Source: Notamacropus eugenii
Lineage: Eukaryota; Chordata; Mammalia; Diprotodontia; Macropodidae
Direction of reading: 5' to 3'
Length of the DNA: 64,000 nucleotides
NCBI RefSeq assembly: GCF_028372415.1
Contig: NC_092878.1
Coordinates: forward strand, 2,135,501-2,199,500
In this document: positions 24,061 to 33,690 of the stretch, one piece after another
Numbering within the stretch: position 1 is the first letter of the stretch
How the letters are laid out: each line of letters begins with the position of its first letter
Translations under genes and position numbers: made by a program
Notes under the pieces: generated by a model
What the model was told of the DNA's origin: nothing
Seen by the model: the letters and a program-made list of their open reading frames with translations, nothing else
The model's database searches: none

Positions 24061-24579
24061 AAGGTAGAAATGAGTAAACTAACACATAACAAATGATTTT
24101 TTAAAAATTGTCTCCTTCCACATCTCTCTAAAGTTGTCACATTTAGCTTGCTTTTTCATTTATTTTTCCTTTCTTTCTTCCCTCTTTCCTTCTCCTTCCT
24201 TCATTCCTTTCTTCCTTGGTCTTTGTTTTGTTTTAAGGTAGTGATCTCTTCCACAGTGAATTCTACTTCAGCTTGTAGATGATGAAACAAAATGTTAAAA
24301 GTAGCATTTTATATTATTATATAAATGCCCATATACATGTATATATGTATATGTATGCCCATCTGTGGGCATCTCTCTTCTTTTTCAATTCAGATTTAAC
24401 TGGGTAAAGAATTGAGATTTCATTGTTACAAGCAATCAGCTACAGAAAAGTGTGTCTGGAGATAGTCTTAGGTTGAAGTGACTTAGGCCTAGAGAAGGAT
24501 CTCTGCGATGATCTTCGAGGTGCTATGTAACAAATTCTAATTTGAACTTTAAAAAAATTAGACCTAGAGAAGTTTTCTC
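24061..24579. other. Unassigned, with pyrimidine-rich and TATATG-rich patches
   Basis: Positions 24,160-24,225 are a (CCTT/TTCC)-rich patch. Positions 24,308-24,360 are an alternating TATATG patch. No gene is visible. Confidence 0.5.
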
Positions 24580-25265
24580 AAACAAGTTTAAGTGCATTCT
24601 ATTTTAGACATTTTACATGCCATATTTCTTTAAAGAACTATGTCTCCATTTTAAATAAATTAAACTTTAAATATATGGACAAAGATCAAGAAGAGAGTTT
24701 AAGTTGATCCAAGCACTAGGGTTGTATAGATAAGAAAAAGTAGCAGCCAGTTATGATGGGAGATGATCCAAAGCGATGAGCTGAATATTTCTAAGCCATC
24801 TTTAAGGTAAATTATAAATGGAGTCATACCATCCTCATGGAAGTCCAATCAAGTCACCATGCTACCTGGATGCATGATTTCATCTCAAAAGAACTGATAG
24901 TTTTTTACATTCGTATGGGCATATTTGATTTGTTCGGAGTCCTGTTCATGAGAGGTTTTACTCTATTTGGTTTCTTTTTGGCAGGTGTGCCTTAGATGCA
25001 TTTCATCTTATCTCTGATGGGCTTTTTGTAGACTTCTTTTGTGAAGCTGCTTTCATCACTGCTCCGTGCACTCCAGGGATGACCGTGGCATCTCAAGACA
25101 CTTAGCAGAAGTATTTTCACCAATGAGTGTCTACTAACCATCTCTTCTGCCTCCAAGCCATGCCCATTTCTTGATCTCCAAAGGCTTGTACATATGAAAG
25201 AACATCTCATCAGAGCTGATGAGGTCCCCGTAGATGATCATGGTGGGGCATGCAGGGAGGTAGCA
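24580..25265 (-). pseudogene. TPT1: Processed pseudogene of TPT1 (translationally controlled tumour protein)
   Basis: TPT1 encodes a small conserved cytosolic protein of about 172 residues. The minus strand starts MIIYGDLISSDEMF at 25,241, where the family reads MIIYRDLIS.DEMF. It continues with EAEEMVSR and then SSFTKEVYKKPI at about 25,040. Downstream, the coding remnant KNYQFF, then a Pro/Gly-poor stretch and a gatggcttagaaat end (about 24,787) follow the parent order. The 3'UTR homology (catcataactggc, then atggagacatagttctttaa) continues to a former poly(A)-signal region near 24,590. No introns interrupt it. Frameshifts, stops and an internal deletion after MVSR make it non-coding. The length and order of the parts indicate an almost complete mRNA retrocopy. 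Confidence 0.9.
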
Positions 25266-25409
25266 GTGGTACTAGAGCTGTGTGTGATCCTAGCACAGTT
25301 AGAACAGCCCCTGGGAGTGGGGAAAAATGGGAAGAGGGGAGAAAAAATGCCTTTACTTCATTTTTAAATAGCTATAGTCAACGTATAGATGGGTCTGGTT
25401 CTGCTGATT

Positions 25410-26440
25410 TCTGTTAGTATCTTTTCCTGTAGATCTTCCATATGGCCTTGCATGCTTCAGAGTTATCACTTTATGGCACCAGAATATTCACCTGTATTAA
25501 ATGCACCATAATTCATCTACTTTTCGATTGTTTGGCATTTTTGTTATGAATAAATTGGTTGTTGATATTTTCACAGTGAGCTCCATTGTTATTTTTTATG
25601 GTATTAAGCAGGTAAGTTGCAGGGGAGGTTCCTATCTACCTTGGCAGAAGAAGTTCCTACATGGGAGCTTACATCAGTGAAAGCGTGGTTCCAGTTGGAA
25701 AAAAATCGAATCAAGCACAAACTACAGAGACGCTGGGTCAGAAGGTGTGAACAGTTTTGTCTTGAGACACTGCTCGCGTATTGCCATGTGACTTCAACGA
25801 TGCTCTACGCGTCTGCAAGCCCATCCACAGAGCAGTGTGTTTATTTCCCTATTACCTTCCCAACACTAGATTTTTATACCTTTTTTCTTTTGTCATTCTG
25901 GTGGGCACAAAATGGTATGATAAAATTATATTGATTCATTTTTCTAATTATTAACTAATTTGAGCATCTTTTCATGTAGATATTAATAATTTATATTTTT
26001 TCCTTACTGAATTGTCTGTTCATATCTTTTCACCATAGCTCCACTAGAGATACTGCTTTATTATTGTTTGATATGAAGACATCCTTATAGATTCTGGATG
26101 TCAGTTATTTGTCTGAGGTGCTTTCTGCAAATATTTCCCTGTTTCCTTTCTTTCAATTTTAGAGCTATTTCTTTTATTGTGCAGCATTTTTTGATGTTTA
26201 TATACATTTTGTCTCCAATAATTTTTCTGTTTGTCTTTTTAATTCTTTTTCTCCATGGTTGAGATAGCTATATTATTGTTCTCTTTTCTTATCTCTTCAT
26301 TGTTAGAAAAATTAGATTGCTGATCCAGTTAGAATGTATTTTTTTTGGTATGAGGGGTGAGTAATCAATCATCTTGATATATCGTTGATCAGTTGATGAA
26401 ATTGATCATCTTGCTAGATACAAAGCATAAATTTAGATTT
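25410..26440 (-). mobile_element. Old L1 fragment, antisense, with a foreign patch
   Basis: The plus strand shows reversed L1 ORF2 sequence: ttctggtgggcacaaaatgg, gagcatcttttcatgtagat, ttatagattctggatgtcag, and a tttggtatgaggggtgagta end. This is a deeper L1 lineage than the young copies. About 25,605-25,845 does not fit L1 and replaces the expected segment. Confidence 0.75.
25605..25845 (+). other. CpG-bearing non-L1 patch inside the antisense L1
   Basis: The left part (gaggttcctatctacc, then gggagcttacatcagtgaaa) resembles the end of a SINE-like repeat also seen near 60.37 kb. The right part (25,690-25,840) holds several CpGs, including cgcgtattg and ctacgcgtctgc, and lies in a 105-codon frame. 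I cannot assign it to a gene or repeat. Confidence 0.4.
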
Positions 26441-26445
26441 TAAAA

Positions 26446-27092
26446 AATCAACTGCACAAGTAAAAGATGGTAAAACAAGTTCATGTGAAAAAGATTCAGA
26501 GGCCACTGGAGCACCACTGGAGTTGGGAGGCCTCAGACACTTGTGTGACCCTGGGCAAGTCACTTAGCCCTAATTTCCTCACCAAAAAAAATTGATTTGA
26601 GAGTCTTAATGACCTACAAGCTCAATATGATAGTACAACAGGACAGTCAAGAAAAGCTACATTGAGGGGCACATGAGGGCACTCCAAACTAACAAGATGA
26701 CAGATCACTTGCATACATGGTGATGGTCTTCAAGTATTTAAAAGGGGGTCATGTGGAAGAAGAATTAGATTTACTCTTTTGGGTCCAGAGTGGGTAGAAC
26801 CAATGAGTAGAAGGTAGAGAGGCAGATTTAGGCTTTGTTTAAAAAAGGAAAGAAACATTTCTAGATTTCATGTTTTTAAAAATCTCTAAAATTTCCCAAC
26901 AATTAGAGCCTCCTGGGAGTAGAATCAGTTACCTCAAATGGTTGTAGGTTCTTCCTCAATGGAGGTCTTACAGTAGAGACTAGCTGATGACTTGTTGGAA
27001 ATGTTATAGAGGAGATTCCTATTCTGGCATGGATCAGATAAGATGACTTCTGAGGGCCCTTCCAACTCTATGATTCTGTGATTCCATAAAAG
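26446..27092 (+). mobile_element. CR1/L3-type LINE 3' end with a SINE scrap
   Basis: The copy begins with an aactgcacaagtaaaagatg block (LHK.KM in the ORF). It ends with the CR1-type 3' terminus tgagggcccttccaactcta followed by the short direct repeat tgattctgtgattcc. A partial SINE is nested at about 26,510-26,590 (gtgaccctgggcaagtcact). Confidence 0.75.
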
Positions 27093-27261
27093 AGCTCCTA
27101 CAAACTATTTTATCACCTCATTTATCCTTCTACATATAGAAATGGGTGTTGAATTTTGTATCATCACCAAAAAATATTTAAGTATATACCTATGCTGTAC
27201 ATGATGTTATACATAGCAATCATGGTCATCATTATATATCAATATAGTCCTAATAACTCCT

Positions 27262-27505
27262 AATTATCATAGAATCTCAGAGGCAGAAGGACACAGACAG
27301 GGCCTTAGCAGCTGAACAGGAATCCCCTCTGACACCTACTTAGAATGCCCTTTACATGCATTACATCATTTGATCTTCACAGTCACCTGTCAAGTATTAT
27401 TATCCTTATTTCCACTGAGGAAACAAGCATAGAAACATTTGGTGATTTGCTCAAGCTCACATAGCTAATACTGAGTAGAGCCAGGACCTGAGTCTATTAT
27501 TTTAC
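27262..27505 (+). repeat. MIR-type fragment
   Basis: The 'atgcattacatcatttgatc' and 'ttcacagtcacctgtcaagt' blocks and the gctcaagctcacatagctaa block match MIR. Confidence 0.65.
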
Positions 27506-27525
27506 AATTTAAGAAAATATCAACT

Positions 27526-28281
27526 GGGGGGGCAGAGCCAAGACGGCTGAGTAGAAAGACACACATACCCTAGCTCTTCCCCCATAAAATACCTGTGAAG
27601 AAAGACTCTCAACAAATTCTAGAGCAGCAGAAGCCATAGAACAACGGAGAGGAGGAGATTTCCAGCCCAGGGTGACCTGAAAGGCCAATGGAAAAGGTCT
27701 GTCACACGGGCAGTGGAACAGAGCCCAGCCCAGCCTTGGCTGCATGGCATGACACGGTGCTGAGAGGAGGACCTGAGCAGTCCTCAGGGGCAGAATCCCC
27801 AGCAGCAGTAGCAGCAGTTTGCAGATCCCTCAACCCACAAGCGCCAAAGGTCAGTGAAATGATTTTTTCAGCTGGCCAAGAAGGAAGTGAGGTCTTCCCA
27901 TAGCTCTGGCCTCAGGCGGCAGCAGCACAGGCTGTGTCAGGTGGCAGCAACTCCCACAGCAGCCCACATCCATCGGATTGTAAAACCCCTGGGGGAACCG
28001 AGCAGCTGATCCTTACCTCAGGCCTGTTTGGCAGCCCTGCCCCTAACTAATGCTTCTGGAGGATTTGAGCAGCTGTTCTTTATCTCACACTGAATGGCAG
28101 CCCTGCCCCCCACCAAAAGTCCCTGGGGGAATTGAGCAGCCAGATTTGTGGACAAGGAACTCTATTACTCACAGATTCTAGGTAGAAAAGTTTCTGGATG
28201 CTCTCAGACCAGTGTACATGCTTGACTGTGCCAACCCTACTCTTGACAAAGGACTCAAAGGTCAAGTAACTGGTTGGGAAA
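27526..28281 (+). promoter_or_regulatory. L1 5'UTR (internal promoter region)
   Basis: About 750 nt between the element start and the ORF1 start, richer in GC than its surroundings. The ccaagacggctgag motif occupies the place of the caagatggc YY1-type site seen at the start of the 42.4 kb L1, with one change in the core. Activity today is unlikely in a decayed copy. Confidence 0.6.
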
Positions 28282-29310
28282 ATGCCCAAAAAGGGAAAAA
28301 AATAAGACTATAGAAGGTTACTTTCTTGGTGAACAGATATCTTCTCCTATCCTTTCAGAAGAAGAAGAACAATGCTTACTATCAGGGAAAGACAAAAAAG
28401 TCAAGGCTTCTGTATCCCAAACATCCAAAATAAATATACAGTGATCTCAAGCCATGGAAGAGCTCAAAAAGGATTTTGAAAATCAAGTAAGAGAGGTGGA
28501 AGAAAAATTGAGAAGAAAAATGAGAGAGATGCAAGAAAATCATGAAAAGCAAGTCAACAACTTGCTAAAGGAGACCCAAAAAAATGCTGAAGAAAATAAC
28601 ACCTTGAAAAATAGGCTAACTCAATTGGGAAACGAGGTTCAAAAAGCCAATGAGGAGAAGAATGCTTTAAAAAGCAGAATTGGCCAAATGGAAAAGGAGG
28701 TTCAAAAGCTCACTGAAGAAAATAGTTCTTTAAAAATTAGAATGCAACAGATGGAGGCTAATGACTTTGTGAGAAACCAAGAAATCACAAAACAGAACCA
28801 AAAGAATGAAAAAATGGAAGATAATGTGAAATATCTCATTGGAAAATAACTAAACTGGAAAATAGATCCAAGAGAGGCAATTTAAAAATTATGGGACTAT
28901 GTGAAAGCCATGACCAAAAAAAGAGGCTACACATCATCTTTCATGAAATTATCAAGGAAAACAGCCCTGATATTCTAGAACCAGGGGGAAAAATAAATAT
29001 TGAAAGAATCTACCGATCACCTCCTGAAAGAGATCCAAAAAGAGAAACTCCTAGGAACATTGTGGCCAAATTCCAGAGTTCCCTGGTCAAGGAGAAAATA
29101 TTGCAAGCAGCTAGAAAGAAACAATTCAAGTATTGTGGAAATACAATCAGGATAACACAAGATCTAGCAGTTTCTACATTAAGGGATCAAAGGGCTTGGA
29201 ATATGATATTCCAGAAGTCAAAGGAACTAGGACTAAAACCCAGAATCACCCACCCAGAAAAACTGAGTATAATGCTTCAGGGGGGGAAATGGTTTTTCAA
29301 TGGACTTTGA
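28282..29310 (+). pseudogene. L1 ORF1 (RNA-binding chaperone protein), frame-broken
   Basis: L1 ORF1p is a trimeric nucleic-acid chaperone that coats L1 RNA. The expected start MPKKGKK at 28,282 runs into a stop eight codons in because of a short indel. From 28,454 a long heptad-rich coiled coil is readable (EELKKDFENQ, later LTQLGNEVQKANEE) to a stop at 28,847. After a one-base frameshift near 28,842 the second part (28,891-29,310) carries the RRM/C-terminal domain with IIKENSPDILE, ERIYRSPPERDP and RNIVAKF. The protein cannot be made whole. Confidence 0.85.
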
Positions 29311-29505
29311 AGCATTCTTGATGAAAAGACCAGAGCTGAAAAGAAACTTTGACTTTCAAACACAAGAATCAAGAGAAGCATGAAAAGGTAAACAGCAAAG
29401 AGAAGTCATAAGGGACTTACTAAAGTTGAACTATTTACATTCCTACAGGGAAAGACAATATTTGTAACTCTTGAAACTTTTTTCAGTATCTGGGTAGTTG
29501 ATGGG

Positions 29506-29506
<1 letters not shown>

Positions 29507-29536
<30 letters not shown>

Positions 29537-29537
29537 C
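29507..29537. repeat. (CA)n microsatellite in the L1 inter-ORF region
   Basis: A run of about 15 CA units inside the L1. A G-rich stretch with several GGG runs follows at 29,817-29,860. Confidence 0.95.
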
Positions 29538-29950
29538 GTGAATTGAATAGGAAGGGATCATATCTAAAAAATAAAATTAAGTGGTGAGAGAGGAATATAT
29601 TGGGAGGAGAAAGGGAAAAATGGAATGGGGCAAATTATCTCTCATAAAAGAGGCAAGTAAAAGACTTTTCAATGGTGGGAAAAAGGGGGGAGGTGAGAGA
29701 GAAAACGTGAAGCTTACTCTCATCACATTTGACTTAAGGAAGGAATAAAATGTACACTCATTTTGGTATGAAAACCTATCTTACAATATAGGAAAGTGGA
29801 GGAAAAGGGAATAAGCAGGGGGTGGGGGGGATGATGGAAGGGAGGGTAATGGGAGGAGGGAGCAATTGGAAGTCAACACTCTTGGGGAGGGACAAGATCA
29901 AAAGAGAAAATAGAAGAAATGGAGGGCAAGATAGGATGGAGGGAAATATA

Positions 29951-30200
29951 ATTACTTATACTCCCATATCCATCCCTCTCCCTCTATTTACACAACTACC
30001 ACCCAAATTCAGGGCCTTATCATCATTCCCTGGGGAGCTTGTTGCAATCTTCTAATTAGTAGCCCTGATTCTAGTGTCTTTCCCTTTCCAATCCTTCCTT
30101 CACAAAGCTGTGAGGGCTCCCCACAGTGTTCCTAAGTATAAGTCTAATTATGTAAACATCTTGTTCAAAAACTTGAAGCAGCTCCCTCCTACCTGAACGG
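29951..30200 (+). repeat. L2 LINE fragment
   Basis: The 'tctttccctttccaatcctt' and 'acttgaagcagctccctcct' blocks correspond to the L2 3' region. Its 5' edge is the abrupt L1 end. Positions 30,201-30,430 hold nothing recognisable except a G run at 30,228-30,238. Confidence 0.65.
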
Positions 30201-30443
30201 TAAAGTGGGGGAGTATTTGCAGGGAGTGGGGGGGGGGGCATGATTAGAACTCTTAAGCCAACTCTCTCTGAGATATAAAAAATTCTAATTCTTTCAGGTA
30301 GACCTTGAACACCAAGAAGCTGCAGCAATGGCAGTTGGCTCTAAGAGTACATAAGTCAGAGTTAACTGAGAACTAAGGGAGAACTGGAATTGTGTTGACA
30401 TTAGGAGCACTGTGTTGAGTTATGGGCACAATTTTTTTTTTTT

Positions 30444-30722
30444 GAGATTGGGTCTCCCCATCTCACTTGCTCTGGAAGTATGGAGGCTACTCAAGGGTCT
30501 GATCCCAATGTTGATTGGCATAAAAGTTTTAATCTGCTCTGTTCTTGACTTGAGCTGTTTTACTCTTCCTTAGGCAGCTGGCCTTCCTTACCATCCCCTC
30601 ACCCCCAAGGGCTCATCACATTGGTGCTGTACTTAGTATGGACTTCTAATTGTTTTTGGCCTCACTGCTATTCAGAACTCCTAACCTCAAGTGATCCAGC
30701 TACCTTTTCAAGTATGTGGATG
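30444..30722 (-). pseudogene. 7SL (SRP) RNA retropseudogene
   Basis: 7SL is the RNA scaffold of the signal recognition particle. The minus strand follows its order almost end to end: ggatcacttgaggttaggag, then cagcaccaatgtgatgagcc, then gccagctgcctaaggaagag, then aacagagcagattaaaactt, and finally gggagacccaatctc. It ends in an A-run (T-run 30,432-30,443 on the plus strand). gcacaatt at the left and gtacaatt at 30,723-30,730 look like a slightly diverged target duplication. The first 30-40 nt are missing or unrecognisable. Substitutions throughout show it is not a functional gene. Confidence 0.9.
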
Positions 30723-30734
30723 GTACAATTCAGA

Positions 30735-30995
30735 GACTAGAGGCAGTGGATAGAGTATTAGACTTGGAGTAAGGAACACTTAAGAAAAAATCCAATCTCA
30801 GACAGTTACTGCCTACGTGACCTTGGGCTTGTCATTTCATCTCTGTCTCACTCAGTTTCTTCAGCTGTAAAACAGGGATAATAATAGCACCCGCCTCCCA
30901 GGGTTGTTGTAAGGATCAAATCAGATAATGTTGGCAAAGCTCTTGGCATGTAGTAGGCACTTAATAAATGCTTGTTCCCTTTCATCCCTGAGAGT
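30735..30995 (+). repeat. Marsupial SINE with MIR-type tail
   Basis: The body (gtgaccttgggcttgtcatt) is followed by cacccgcctcccagggttgt and gcacttaataaatgcttgtt. Confidence 0.8.
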
Positions 30996-30999
30996 AAAA

Positions 31000-31215
31000 T
31001 TAAAACAAATGGGAGGAAGGAAAGATAACTGCTCAGTACAAGGAAAAGCTTCCTAATAATTAGGCTGTCTAGTCATGGAGCACTTTATGAACTAATAAGC
31101 TAGCTTTAATTAGAGATATTCAAGCAGAAGATAGATGATGAAATAAAAATAGATTCCTGTATTTGGTAGACTAGATGACCTGTAAGTTCAATTCTTTCAA
31201 TTCTCTCACCTATGG
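31000..31215 (+). repeat. CR1/L3-type LINE 3' end
   Basis: The 'gaaaagcttcctaataatta' block and the 'gactagatgacctgtaagtt' block match the 3' terminus of CR1-type elements as at 27.0 kb. Confidence 0.6.
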
Positions 31216-31224
31216 TTCCAAGAA

Positions 31225-31590
31225 GTTGGAGTATGGATAGCAGCCACACCCCAATAAAACCATCCTGGTAGATGGGCTAAACCAGGTTGAGGGGAATCAA
31301 CAGGCCTCAAACCCATTGGTGAGTTAGGGAGACATGCACCCCAAGAATGGGAGGATGTGGGGCACTTAGAGCTTGGTCAGACATGGAAGACACCAACATC
31401 ACCCACTGCATCCTGGGCCATGGCCATTCATCCTGACTTTTGTCTTGCCACTGGACTTCAATGACACTGGAAGAGAGAGTGAGGCTGATGACTCTGTGCA
31501 GCTCTGCCTCACTTAAATCCAATTTACACACAAATCAAGACATCCCCCATGAAGTCATTGGTCTTCTCAGAAAACAAAGGACAAACAGTA
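31225..31590 (+). repeat. Marsupial SINE-like repeat with agaaaacaaaggacaaaca tail
   Basis: The order caaacccattggtgagttag, cacttagagcttggtcagac, cactgcatcctgggccatgg, ggaagagagagtgaggctga, then ggtcttctcagaaaacaaag is shared with the antisense copy at 63.83-64.0 kb. The tail relates to those at 17.6, 39.2 and 55.8 kb. Confidence 0.7.
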
Positions 31591-31599
31591 AGGGTAAAA

Positions 31600-31920
31600 T
31601 GAAAATCCCTTAACCTGACATTTGAGACTTTTTACAATGTGGCTCCAATCTACATTTCTGACTCAGTATTCTTCAAATTCAGCATTCCAAAACCCAATTC
31701 TGAGAATGTGTACAGGCCTAGTATGTTTGAATTGTCCTCCATTCACATCGCCGCCTTTCAAATTCCTTATCTTCTTTTCAGGTTCCACTCAGGCTCCATT
31801 TATCATCATCATCATCGTCATCCTCCTCCTCATCATCATCATCATGAGCTATGCTGTCTTCTCAGACCCCCAAGCTAATAGTGTTCTGTGCCTTTCTCTA
31901 ATATATCTGTAGTGCTTGAT
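31600..31920 (+). repeat. L2 fragment with an (ATC/TCC)n tract
   Basis: An L2-type block (tacaatgtggctccaatcta) leads into ttccactcaggctccattta. A CAT/CCT trinucleotide tract at 31,799-31,845 interrupts it. The His- and Ile-rich frames read over the tract are low-complexity artefacts. Confidence 0.65.
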
Positions 31921-32243
31921 CTGCTGAGCCAGGACTCTGCTGCTAAATGTTTAACAATTGATTCTAAGAAAATTCAGGACACGCTTTTAAGCTTCATCTT
32001 CATTATTAATATTTTCTCCACCTCTTTCTTAAACCTAGACAATCAACAAAATTATAAATCAAGCCTTGATTTGTAACATTTACCAGTTTCCGTTCTATAA
32101 ATAGTCACACTTGCAATTTAACCCTCAGTTCTCTCACGCTCGTAGAAGCTGACTCCGGGTCACTTCCGATACTGTCTCCTTTGTCCTCCTTCATTCATTA
32201 CCTTGCATTATATTTATCTTTTGGCATTTCAGGGCCCTCTAGT
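31921..32243. other. Probably L2-derived, poorly conserved
   Basis: No clear blocks except the end (agggccctctagtagaatat), which is the L2 segment that continues after the L1 at 33,385. Confidence 0.4.
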
Positions 32244-32252
32244 AGAATATAA

Positions 32253-33024
32253 GATTTTTATCTCCAATTGATAAATGATCAAAGGATATGAACAGGCAAT
32301 TTTCAGAGGAAGAAATTAAAGATATCTATAATCACATGAAAAAATGCTCTAAATGACTTTTGATTAGAGAGATGCAAATCAAAACAACTCTGAGGTACCA
32401 CATCACACCTATTAGATTGGCAAACATGACAGAACAGGAAAATGATAAATGTTGGAGAGGACGTGGGAGAGTTGGAACACTAATTCACTGTTGGTGGAGC
32501 TGTGAGCGGATCCAACCATTCTGGAGAGCAGTTTGGAACTATGCCCAAAAGGCTACAAAAATGTGCATACCCTTTGACCCAGCAATAATGCCTCTAGGGC
32601 TCTATCCTCAAGAGATCATGAAAATGGGAAAGGGTCCCACATGTACAAAAATATTTATAGCAGCTCTCTTTGTGGTGGCCAAAAACTGGAAATCAAGGGG
32701 ATGCCCATCCATTGGGGAATGACTGAATAAATTATGGTATATGAATGTAATGGAGTACTATTGTGCCATAAGAAATGATGAACAAGAAGACTTCAGAGAG
32801 GCCTGGAAGGACTTATATGATCTGATGCTGAGTGAAAGGAGCAGAACCAGGAGAACTTTGTCCACAGCAATGACCACAGGGTGCGAGAATTTTTTCTGGT
32901 AGAGTTGGATCTTCATAGCAATGCAAGGACATAAAAAAAAAAAATTCCCAATGCTCTTCTAAGGCAAAATGCCTTCCCCATTCAGAGACAGTACTATGGA
33001 ATTCAATTGCAGAATGTAGCAGAT

Positions 33025-33065
<41 letters not shown>

Positions 33066-33375
33066 TATGTTTTGGTTTGTTATATGATTTCTCCCATTTA
33101 TTTTAGTTCGTCTGCACAGCGTGACTATAGTGAAAATGTATTCAATAGGAACGTATGTGTAGATCCTATATAGAATTGTATGCCATCTTGGGGAGGGAAG
33201 GGGGTGAAGGGGTAGGGAGGGGAGAAAAAATCTACATTTTATAGTAGTGATTGTAAAATACTAAAAATTAAAAATTAAAAAAAGAAAATTCTCTTCAGAG
33301 TGATCTCAGCAAGGAATCTGAAAATAACTTCATTTTTATTGAGAAAAATTAAAAGAAATTTAAATCTTAAAAAAA
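32253..33375 (+). mobile_element. L1 3' end with probable 3' transduction, inserted in L2
   Basis: ORF2 C-terminal sequence (120-codon frame 32,360-32,722) retains the Cys/His-rich segment [17 protein letters not shown] and then [13 protein letters not shown]. The 3'UTR carries a (TG)n tract at 33,027-33,063 and ends in an A-rich block at about 33,255-33,290. A further 85 nt of unrelated sequence ending in a second A-run follows. agaatataa occurs before (32,244-32,252) and after (33,376-33,384) and restores an L2 reading across the junction. Confidence 0.85.
32360..32722 (+). pseudogene. L1 ORF2 C-terminal domain remnant
   Basis: A 120-codon open frame holds the C-terminal cysteine-rich region of L1 ORF2, whose known role is RNA binding during target-primed reverse transcription. 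The second cysteine of the usual CWR.C pattern is replaced (CWRGRGRV). Only this tail is present, so it has no enzymatic function. Confidence 0.8.
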
Positions 33376-33384
33376 AGAATATAA

Positions 33385-33690
33385 ACTTTTTGAAGGTTAT
33401 GTTTTTGTAACCCCAGCTTCTAGCACTGTATCTTGCACATACTACTACTTAACAAACTTTCAAATTGGGGGAGGGGAGGAGTGGAAAAGAACAAAGATAA
33501 ATAGCCAAGATGCCAGGGAAATGTCACCTTTCTTGGAAGGTCGATGGAAGAGATAACATTTCAGAACCAATTTGAAAAACAAAATATGATTTAGGAAAAC
33601 ATGGTTTGAGAAGAAAATTAATAGGCCCTGGCCATAGTTAACACAAGATGATACACCAAAGAATGAAACTGGTTATAGTTGATCAATAAA
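33385..33690 (+). repeat. L2 3' end, then unassigned
   Basis: Positions 33,385-33,460 continue the L2 (aactttttgaaggttatgtt, then cactgtatcttgcacatact). The rest to 33,690 is unassigned. Confidence 0.6.

Larger units (their letters stand above)
27526..29950 (+). mobile_element. L1 5' half: 5'UTR and ORF1, no ORF2
   Basis: The element opens with a run of G followed by cagagccaagacggctgag, the marsupial L1 start. A GC-richer 5'UTR, ORF1 and the inter-ORF region follow. It stops at about 29,950, after ggatggagggaaatat; in the 13.6-18.8 kb L1 the equivalent point is directly before ORF2. L2 sequence starts immediately after. L1 insertions normally lose the 5' end, so a retained 5' end with a missing 3' end is unusual. 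Confidence 0.85.
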
